Assembly: GCF_003236295.1 (NCBI RefSeq)
Contig: NZ_POTW01000026.1
Span: 1-64,000, forward strand
From: Jiangella anatolica
Lineage (GTDB): Bacteria > Actinomycetota > Actinomycetes > Jiangellales > Jiangellaceae
Length of the DNA stretch: 64,000 nt
Direction: 5' to 3'
The notes beneath the pieces were generated by a model. That model saw only the letters and a list, made by a program, of their open reading frames with translations. It was not told the DNA's origin and did not search any database. The position numbers and the translations under genes were made by a program. Of this stretch, positions 58,734 to 64,000 are shown in pieces. The first letter of the stretch is position 1; each line of letters opens with the position of its first letter.

Positions 58734-60817
58734 TCGGCTACGAGCGCGGCGACGACGGCGTCGTCGTGCTGACCCTCGACGATCCCGACGCGACCGTCAC
58801 GACGATGCACGAGCGGTTCGACCGTGCGCTGCGCGCGGCCGTCGACCGGCTGGAGGCCGAGCGCGCCGACGTCACCGGTGTCATCGTGACCAGCGCGAAG
58901 ACGACGTTCTGCGCGGGCGCCGACCTCGACCTGATGCTGACCGCCACCCGGGCGGACGCGGCCCGGATCTTCGCGCGGGTCGAGGGCGTCAAGGCCGACC
59001 TGCGCCGGCTGGAGCGGCTCGGCGTGCCGGTGGTCGCGGCCCTCAACGGGACCGCGCTGGGCGGCGGCCTGGAGATCGCGCTGGCCTGCCATCGGCGGCT
59101 GGTCGCGGACGTGCCCATGCGGCTGGGGCTGCCGGAGGTCTCGCTCGGGCTGCTGCCGGGGTTCGGCGGCCTCACCCGGACGGTGCGGATGCTCGGCCTG
59201 CAGCGGGCGCTGACGTCGGTGCTGCTGCCGGGTACCCGGTTCGACCCGGCCGGCGCGCTGGCGGCGGGACTCGTCGACGAGATCGTCCCGGCCGGCCGGC
59301 TGCTGGCGGCGGCGCGGCAGTGGATCGCGGCGCACCCGGACGCCGGGTCGCAGCCCTGGGACCGGCCGGGCTATCGGCTGCCCGGCGGCGCGCCGTCGTC
59401 GCCGGAGCTGGCCGCCGTGCTGCAGGTGCTGCCGGCCCGGCTGCGAACGAAGGCCAAGGGTGTGCCGGAGCTGAGCGCGAGGAACATCCTGAGCGCCGCC
59501 GTCGAGGGCGCCCATGTCGACGCCGGCACCGCCAGCCGGATCGAGACGCGCTACCTGGTCGAGCTGATCACCAGCCGGCTGTCCACGAACCTGGTCACGT
59601 TCTCCTTCGTCGACCGGCGGCGGGTCGACTCGGGCGCGGCCCGCCCGGCCGGGCCCCCGTCGCCGCCGGTGCGGAAGGTCGGCGTCCTCGGCGCCGGGAT
59701 GATGGGCGCCGGCATCGCGCACGTCTGCGCACGCGCCGGGCTGGACGTCGTGCTGAAGGACGTCTCCCTGGACGGCGCCGTGGCGGGCCGGAGCCGCGCC
59801 GCGGCTTCCGACGAGGTGCTGGCCCGGATCCACCCGACCGCGGAAGCCGCCGACCTGGCCGGGTGCGACCTGGTGATCGAGGCGGTGTTCGAGGACCAGC
59901 GGCTCAAGCAGGCGGTGTTCGGCGAGATCGAGGACGTGGTGGCGCCGGACGCCCTGCTCTGCTCGAACACGTCGTCGTTACCGATCGGCGGCCTGGCCGC
60001 CGGGGTCCGCCGACCGGCGGACTTCGTCGGCATGCACTTCTTCTCCCCGGTCGAGCGGATGCCGCTGGTCGAGGTCATCGTCGGGAAGCAGACGTCGGAC
60101 GCGGCGGTGGCGCGCGCCTACGACATGGCGCGGCGGCTGGGCAAGACGCCGATCGTCGTCAACGACTCGCGTGGCTTCTTCACCTCGCGGGTCTTCGCCG
60201 CCCTCGTGGTCGAGGCGGCCGCGATGGTGGGCGAGGGCGTCGACCCGGTGACGATCGAACGGGCGGCGACGCTGGCCGGCTTCCCCGCTCCCCCGCTGGC
60301 GATGACCGACGAGGTGTCGCTGGGCCTGCTGCGCCGGATCCGCGACGAGGCCCGGGCGGCCGGCGAGGGCCCCGGCCTCGGCTTCGCCGTCAGCCCCGGC
60401 ATGGCCGTCGTCGACCGGATGGTGACCGAGTTCGGCCGGCCGGGGCGCGCGTCCGGCGCGGGCTTCTACGACTACCCCGGCGACGGGCCGAAGCGGCTGT
60501 GGCGTGGGCTGTGGTCGCACTACGCCCGGCCGGACCGGCCGGTCCCCGTCCGTGACCTGCAGGAACGCTTCACCTTCATCATGGCGCTGGAGACGGCGAC
60601 GTGCCTGGCCGAAGGCGTGCTGCGGTCCGTGGCCGAGGCCAACGTGGGCTCGGTGCTCGGCATCGGGTTCCCCGCCCGCCACGGCGGGGCGCTCCAGTAC
60701 GTCGCCGCCTACGACGGCGGCCCGGCCGGCTTCGCCGCCCGTGCCCGCGAGCTGGCCGCGGCGTACGGCGAGCGGTTCGAGCCGCCGCCGGAGCTGGCGG
60801 AGCTGGTGCGGCGCTGA
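58730..60817 (+). CDS. fadB: Bifunctional enoyl-CoA hydratase/3-hydroxyacyl-CoA dehydrogenase (FadB-like)
   Basis: A 695-residue fusion. The N-terminal crotonase domain has [20 protein letters not shown] and [16 protein letters not shown] with both catalytic Glu residues. The C-terminal 3-hydroxyacyl-CoA dehydrogenase domain has [41 protein letters not shown] and a final HAD_C repeat ([21 protein letters not shown]). It carries out two steps of beta-oxidation and is the last gene of the operon. Confidence 0.93.
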   Translation: MIGYERGDDGVVVLTLDDPDATVTTMHERFDRALRAAVDRLEAERADVTGVIVTSAKTTFCAGADLDLMLTATRADAARIFARVEGVKADLRRLERLGVPVVAALNGTALGGGLEIALACHRRLVADVPMRLGLPEVSLGLLPGFGGLTRTVRMLGLQRALTSVLLPGTRFDPAGALAAGLVDEIVPAGRLLAAARQWIAAHPDAGSQPWDRPGYRLPGGAPSSPELAAVLQVLPARLRTKAKGVPELSARNILSAAVEGAHVDAGTASRIETRYLVELITSRLSTNLVTFSFVDRRRVDSGAARPAGPPSPPVRKVGVLGAGMMGAGIAHVCARAGLDVVLKDVSLDGAVAGRSRAAASDEVLARIHPTAEAADLAGCDLVIEAVFEDQRLKQAVFGEIEDVVAPDALLCSNTSSLPIGGLAAGVRRPADFVGMHFFSPVERMPLVEVIVGKQTSDAAVARAYDMARRLGKTPIVVNDSRGFFTSRVFAALVVEAAAMVGEGVDPVTIERAATLAGFPAPPLAMTDEVSLGLLRRIRDEARAAGEGPGLGFAVSPGMAVVDRMVTEFGRPGRASGAGFYDYPGDGPKRLWRGLWSHYARPDRPVPVRDLQERFTFIMALETATCLAEGVLRSVAEANVGSVLGIGFPARHGGALQYVAAYDGGPAGFAARARELAAAYGERFEPPPELAELVRR

Positions 60818-60830
60818 CCCGCGCGCGACG

Positions 60831-61796
60831 TCACGGACCGGGCCGCTCCTTCAGCCGCGGCAGCACCTCGGCGGCGTAGAAGTCGAAGAAGGCGTCCTGG
60901 TCCGGGCCGATCTGGTTGACGAAGACGTCGCCGTAGCCGGCGTCGAGGTACGCGCTGATCGCCTGGACGTGCCGGTCGGCGTCGGGGCCGCAGGCGTGGG
61001 AGTCGCCGATCTGCTCCGGTGTGACCATGCTGGACGCCTGCATCACGTGTTCCGGCGTCCGCAGCACCTGGCCGAGCTCGCCCGGGAGGCCCGCGTTGGG
61101 CCAGAACCGGTGTGCCGTGGCCGCGGCCTCGTCGGCGTCGGCGCCGTAGCAGACCTTCACCCCGCCCTGGACCGGCTTGCCGGCGCCGCCGGCCCGATGG
61201 AACGCGGCGACGAGGCCGGCGTCGGGGATGGTCGAGATGAGGCCGTCGCCGATGCGGCCGGCCAGCTCCGCCGCGCCCGGCGCGAACGCCGACACGTAGA
61301 CCGGCGGTGGCGTGTCCGGCCTGGTGTAGATACGGGCGTGCTCGACCCGGTAGTGCTCGCCGGCCCGCGTGACGACCTCGCCCGTCCACAGCTCGCGCAT
61401 GACCGCGACGGCCTCCTCGAGCATGGCCAGCCGGGTCTCCGCGAGCGGCCACGGCGCGCCCGTGACCTGCTCGTTGAGCGCCTCGCCGGTGCCGACGCCG
61501 AGCACGAACCGTCCGCCGTGCAGGACCGCGACCGTCGCCGCGGCCTGCGCGATGACGGCCGGATGGATCCGCACCGTCGGGCAGGTGACGGCGGTCGTGA
61601 TCGGCAGGTCGGTCTCGCGCGACAGCGCGCCGATCACCGACCACACGAACGGGCTCTGCCCCTGCTGGTCGGTCCACGGATGGAAGTGGTCGGAGATCCA
61701 CAGAGCCTCGAAGCCGGCCTCCTGCGCCCGCACGGCCTGCCGGATCAGCTCCCGCGGCGCCCAGTCCTCGCTGGCGAGGAAGTAGCCGAACGTCAT
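60831..61796 (-). CDS. LLM-class F420-dependent oxidoreductase (TIGR03557-like)
   Basis: A 321-residue luciferase-like TIM barrel: ALWISDHFHPWTDQQGQSPFVW near the N-terminus, VTCPTVRIHPAVIAQAAATVA and LGVGTGEALNEQV fit the F420-dependent glucose-6-phosphate dehydrogenase-like family. F420 use would fit an actinomycete. ATG 61796 overlaps the stop of the DUF6766-like gene. Confidence 0.88.
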   Translation of the reverse strand: MTFGYFLASEDWAPRELIRQAVRAQEAGFEALWISDHFHPWTDQQGQSPFVWSVIGALSRETDLPITTAVTCPTVRIHPAVIAQAAATVAVLHGGRFVLGVGTGEALNEQVTGAPWPLAETRLAMLEEAVAVMRELWTGEVVTRAGEHYRVEHARIYTRPDTPPPVYVSAFAPGAAELAGRIGDGLISTIPDAGLVAAFHRAGGAGKPVQGGVKVCYGADADEAAATAHRFWPNAGLPGELGQVLRTPEHVMQASSMVTPEQIGDSHACGPDADRHVQAISAYLDAGYGDVFVNQIGPDQDAFFDFYAAEVLPRLKERPGP

Positions 61797-62173
61797 GGCT
61801 GCGTCCGCGGCTCGGGCTCGATCGCGGCGTCATCGCCCTCCTCGGGGCCGGCCGGCCCGGCGCCCACGTGCTCGTGGATCCTGTCGATCTTCCGCTCGAT
61901 CCGCTCCAGGTCCTCCGCGTCGGCCTGGAACAGCAGGTGCTTCGCGGCCAGCAGCAGGACGGCCTGGAACACCAGCTGCAGCCACTCGCTCTGCCAGTTC
62001 TCGAACGTCGAGGCGAAGAACGACGTCAGATAGTCCGACCAGGTGAACGGCTCGCCGTGGGTCTGCTGTTCGCTGCGGAACTCCGACAGCTGGGTGAAGA
62101 ACTGGCCCAGCCACGACCCGAGGAACAACAGGATGAGCACGTACACCGCGCCCCAACGCCGCAGATTCCGCAT
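61793..62173 (-). CDS. Small membrane protein (DUF6766-like)
   Basis: A 126-residue protein with two predicted membrane helices (near residues 8-24 and 65-80), a conserved-looking amphipathic middle (WSDYLTSFFASTFENWQSEWLQL) and a charged C-terminal tail. Function unknown. It lies 11 bases after the hemerythrin gene and overlaps the LLM oxidoreductase gene, so the three form an operon. Confidence 0.72.
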   Translation of the reverse strand: MRNLRRWGAVYVLILLFLGSWLGQFFTQLSEFRSEQQTHGEPFTWSDYLTSFFASTFENWQSEWLQLVFQAVLLLAAKHLLFQADAEDLERIERKIDRIHEHVGAGPAGPEEGDDAAIEPEPRTQP

Positions 62174-62184
62174 GGTTGGCCTCC

Positions 62185-62739
62185 TCAGTCGGGCGTGACC
62201 TCGTCGCGCAGCTCGTCCTTGGACATCGAGGAGGTGCCGTCGACGCCGAGGTTGCGCGCCTGCTGGGCCAGCTCCGCGCGGGTGGCCTCGCCGGGCCGGT
62301 CGCCGAGGTGCTGCGCCCGGGCGGAGAGGAACGCCTCGCCCAGCTCGGCCCGGCGCTCGTCGCTGAGCCGCTGCCGCATGCCCGGCAGGACGGTGCTCTC
62401 CTCCTCCTCGACGTGGTGACCGACGGAGTCGACCAGCTCACGCAGCACCGACTCGTACTGCGGGTCGTCGGCGGCCATCCCGGCGAGCCGTTCGAGGATC
62501 GCCTCGGCCTCGGCGTGCTCCTCCTGGCTGTGCGCCACCTCTTCGGTCTCGCCGGCCTCGTCGCGGGCGACCGGGTACACCTCGGACTCCTCGGCCCGGC
62601 TGTGCGCCACCAGCAGCGCCATGACCTCCGTCACCGCCAGGTCCCGCTGCCCGGGATCGGTGCGCAGCAACTCGAACAGCCGCTCGATCTCCCGGTGGTC
62701 CTTCTCGATCAGGTCCACCACGTCACGACTCTCGGTCAT
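62185..62739 (-). CDS. Hemerythrin HHE-domain protein with Rho_N-like C-terminal motif
   Basis: A 184-residue protein with the metal-binding pattern of hemerythrins (EKDHREIERLFE, LVAHSRAEESEVYPVA, HAEAEAILERL, VGHHVEEEESTVLPGM). The tail LAQQARNLGVDGTSSMSKDE resembles the Rho_N/SAP-like motif often found at the end of actinobacterial hemerythrins. It may sense oxygen, nitric oxide or iron. GGGAAGG precedes ATG 62739. Confidence 0.87.
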   Translation of the reverse strand: MTESRDVVDLIEKDHREIERLFELLRTDPGQRDLAVTEVMALLVAHSRAEESEVYPVARDEAGETEEVAHSQEEHAEAEAILERLAGMAADDPQYESVLRELVDSVGHHVEEEESTVLPGMRQRLSDERRAELGEAFLSARAQHLGDRPGEATRAELAQQARNLGVDGTSSMSKDELRDEVTPD

Positions 62740-62829
62740 CCTTCCCACCCTTTCTCGTCGGCTCGGGCTGGCCAGGACGTACCCCGGCTGCGACGGGCAC
62801 ATGCCTGGTCCGCGCGCCGCTGGGTACGA

Positions 62830-62849
62830 ACGTCGTGACCCGACGACGT
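62830..62849. repeat. Inverted repeat ACGTCGT-GACCCG-ACGACGT before the VOC gene
   Basis: Perfect 7-bp arms with a 6-base loop, ending 2 bases before the GAGGAG ribosome site of the VOC gene. A second repeat pair (CGTACCC at 62778 and GGGTACG at 62822) brackets the same 119-base divergent region. Either could be an operator or a leader hairpin. Confidence 0.4.
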
Positions 62850-62858
62850 GGAGGAGCG

Positions 62859-63221
62859 ATGACGAGCACGTTCGCGCAGTGGACCCTCGACGTGAAGGAC
62901 GTCGAGCTGATGGCGCGGTTCTGGTCCCAGGCGCTGGGCTACCGGATCGACGCCGACGGCACGCACCTGCGACCGCCTGCCGACGCGCCGGACGGTGCGC
63001 TGTCGGTCTGGCTGCAGGCCAGCGCGGGGCCGAAGCACGAGAAGAACCGCAACCACCCGGACCTGGTCGCCGCGGACGGGACGGCGGAAGCCGAGGTGGA
63101 GCGGCTGCTGGGGCTGGGCGCGACCCGGGCCGACGTCGGGCAGACCGGCCGCGAGGGCTTCACCGTCCTGGCCGACCCGGAGGGCAACGAGTTCTGCGTG
63201 CTGGACCGCCGCTCGTCCTGA
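62859..63221 (+). CDS. VOC-family (glyoxalase-like) protein
   Basis: A 120-residue protein of the glyoxalase/bleomycin-resistance fold: WTLDVKDVELMARFWSQALGY at the start, and FTVLADPEGNEFCVLD at the end. It matches the glyoxalase_6 type with one full VOC repeat set. Function unknown. GGAGGAG precedes ATG 62859. Confidence 0.85.
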   Translation: MTSTFAQWTLDVKDVELMARFWSQALGYRIDADGTHLRPPADAPDGALSVWLQASAGPKHEKNRNHPDLVAADGTAEAEVERLLGLGATRADVGQTGREGFTVLADPEGNEFCVLDRRSS

Positions 63222-63226
63222 CGCGG

Positions 63227-63646
63227 TCAGCTCGCGGAGTCGCGGCCGACGTCGAACCGGTCCTCGTACCGTCGCCGCGCCTCGGCCAGCGCATTGCCGC
63301 CGACGCGGGCCACCGGGACGACGTCGGCGACGAGCGGCTCGTGATCCGGGCCCTCGCCCACGATCCGGCCGGTGAGCAGCCACGGGAACCGGCCGTCCTG
63401 GCCCAGCTCGTCGTACTTGCACAGCCGCCGCGCCACCCAGTCCGCGGGCGGCCGCGACCACCACGGCTCGGGCTCCAGCGTCGTGACCGACCAGCCGGGC
63501 AGGTCCAGGCCGGCCTCGTAGTCCCGGCTCGGCCCGGCCCGGCGGTCCGCGTCCGGCCCGTGCGAGTAGCGGACGAGCAGGCCGGAGTGGTCGCGGACGG
63601 CCCGCACGACGTCGTCCAGCGAGTCGAGAACGGGCAGCTCGTTCAT
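63227..63646 (-). CDS. DUF6098-like protein, next to a P450
   Basis: A 139-residue soluble protein: VLVRYSHGPDADR-like start (LLVRYSHGPDADRRAGPSRD), LDLPGWSVTTLEPEPWW and RFPWLLTGRIVGEGPDHEP. It looks like the uncharacterised DUF6098 family. ATG 63646 overlaps the stop of the upstream P450 gene (ATGA), so the two products are made together. Confidence 0.7.
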   Translation of the reverse strand: MNELPVLDSLDDVVRAVRDHSGLLVRYSHGPDADRRAGPSRDYEAGLDLPGWSVTTLEPEPWWSRPPADWVARRLCKYDELGQDGRFPWLLTGRIVGEGPDHEPLVADVVPVARVGGNALAEARRRYEDRFDVGRDSAS

Positions 63647-64000
63647 GGCGCGACGGTGACCAGCACACCGCTGCGCGGGCGTGTCGGGACGCGGGCGAGG
63701 TCGGCGGTGAGGTCCTGCGGCGGCAGCTCGTAGGGCGTCAGCGCCAGGCGGCGCACGGCCTCCTCGAGCAGGACGAGGGTGACGTCCTCGCCCGGGCAGC
63801 GGTGCCCGGTGCGCAGCGCGCCGCCGCCCTGCGGGACCAGCGTGCCGGGAGCGGGCGGCGGGCCGGTGAAGCGGCCTGGGTCGAACCGGTCCGGGTCCGG
63901 CCAGTGCGCCGGGTCGTGATCGGTGCCGTGCACGTCGAGGACGACGTAGCCGCCGGCCGGGACCTCGACGCCGAGCACGTCCTGTTCGGTGCGGGCGCGA
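63643..64000 (-). CDS. Cytochrome P450, CYP152 (fatty-acid peroxygenase)-like, N-terminus beyond window
   Basis: The last 118 residues are present. VPQGGGALRTGHRCPGEDVTLVLL is the haem-binding region with the extended Cys loop typical of CYP152 peroxygenases, and PPQDLTADLARVPTRPRSG near the C-terminus also fits that family. These enzymes use hydrogen peroxide to hydroxylate or decarboxylate fatty acids. The start lies beyond base 64000. Overlaps the DUF6098-like gene. Confidence 0.8.
   Translation of the reverse strand, partial: RARTEQDVLGVEVPAGGYVVLDVHGTDHDPAHWPDPDRFDPGRFTGPPPAPGTLVPQGGGALRTGHRCPGEDVTLVLLEEAVRRLALTPYELPPQDLTADLARVPTRPRSGVLVTVAP

Noticed and set aside
1-64000. tRNA, rRNA, CRISPR arrays, insertion sequences, att sites or replication origins
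   Set aside because: I looked for typical signatures (direct-repeat arrays, transposase motifs, terminal repeats, AT-rich iterons, conserved RNA stretches) and saw none; a covariance-model search would be needed to exclude small RNAs.

Overview
The window is 64 kb of very GC-rich DNA (about 70% or more by eye). Genes are tightly packed and often joined by ATGA or GTGA start/stop overlaps, with many GTG starts and strong G/C bias at third codon positions. Gene content (ECF sigma factors with DGPF/YCII partners, F420-type luciferase-like enzyme, actinobacterial fused acyl-CoA carboxylase, WYL, RpiR and LacI regulators, many ABC importers) points to a free-living, saprotrophic actinomycete. I do not place it to genus. 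I see no rRNA, tRNA, CRISPR array, insertion sequence or phage gene. No gene-free stretch exceeds 300 bases.

Layout. (1) 1-2418, minus: an ECF42-type sigma factor with its DGPF partner, and a truncated FAD oxidase. (2) 2585-4819, plus: a secreted beta-propeller (sialidase-superfamily) protein. (3) 4863-16541, minus: a 12-gene, nearly gapless operon: cytochrome P450, 3Fe-4S ferredoxin, ferredoxin reductase, RpiR regulator, Gfo/Idh/MocA dehydrogenase, sugar ABC importer, TIM-barrel epimerase, FAH-family hydrolase, hydroxyacid dehydrogenase and mannonate dehydratase. A shared palindrome lies in front of both (2) and (3). (4) 16666-20441: a second ECF42/YCII pair, a Dabb-like protein, a WYL regulator and an orphan gene. 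(5) 20438-27790, minus: a CapA/M15 fusion and a giant biotin-dependent carboxylase. (6) 27877-36931: a LacI-controlled sugar importer with an FAD oxidoreductase, divergent from a Tat-exported glycosidase; three matching operators lie between them. (7) 36928-40079: an aminoglycoside-phosphotransferase-like protein, an XRE-TPR regulator and a stand-alone thiopeptide-type (SpaB_C-like) protein. (8) 40195-60817: a divergent Liv-type binding protein and a 20-gene plus-strand acyl-CoA catabolic operon with the rest of the Liv importer. (9) 60831-64000: LLM oxidoreductase, DUF6766-like, hemerythrin, VOC and DUF6098-like proteins, and the end of a CYP152-like P450.

How it works together. Region 3 looks like uptake of a sugar or uronate, oxidation by a three-part P450 chain and by a dehydrogenase, and breakdown through ManD and FAH chemistry. 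My working idea is oxidative O-demethylation of a methylated sugar released outside the cell. Region 8 contains counterparts of every step of the alicyclic-acid (cyclohexanecarboxylate, Bad/Ali) route: CoA ligase, acyl-CoA dehydrogenases, hydratases, BadH-like SDR, BadI-like ring hydrolase, thiolase and FadB. It also has several oddities: a BadH-like protein lacking the Tyr/Lys catalytic pair, a thiolase-like protein lacking its Cys next to a DUF35 protein, and a shrunken acyl-CoA synthetase inside the transporter genes.
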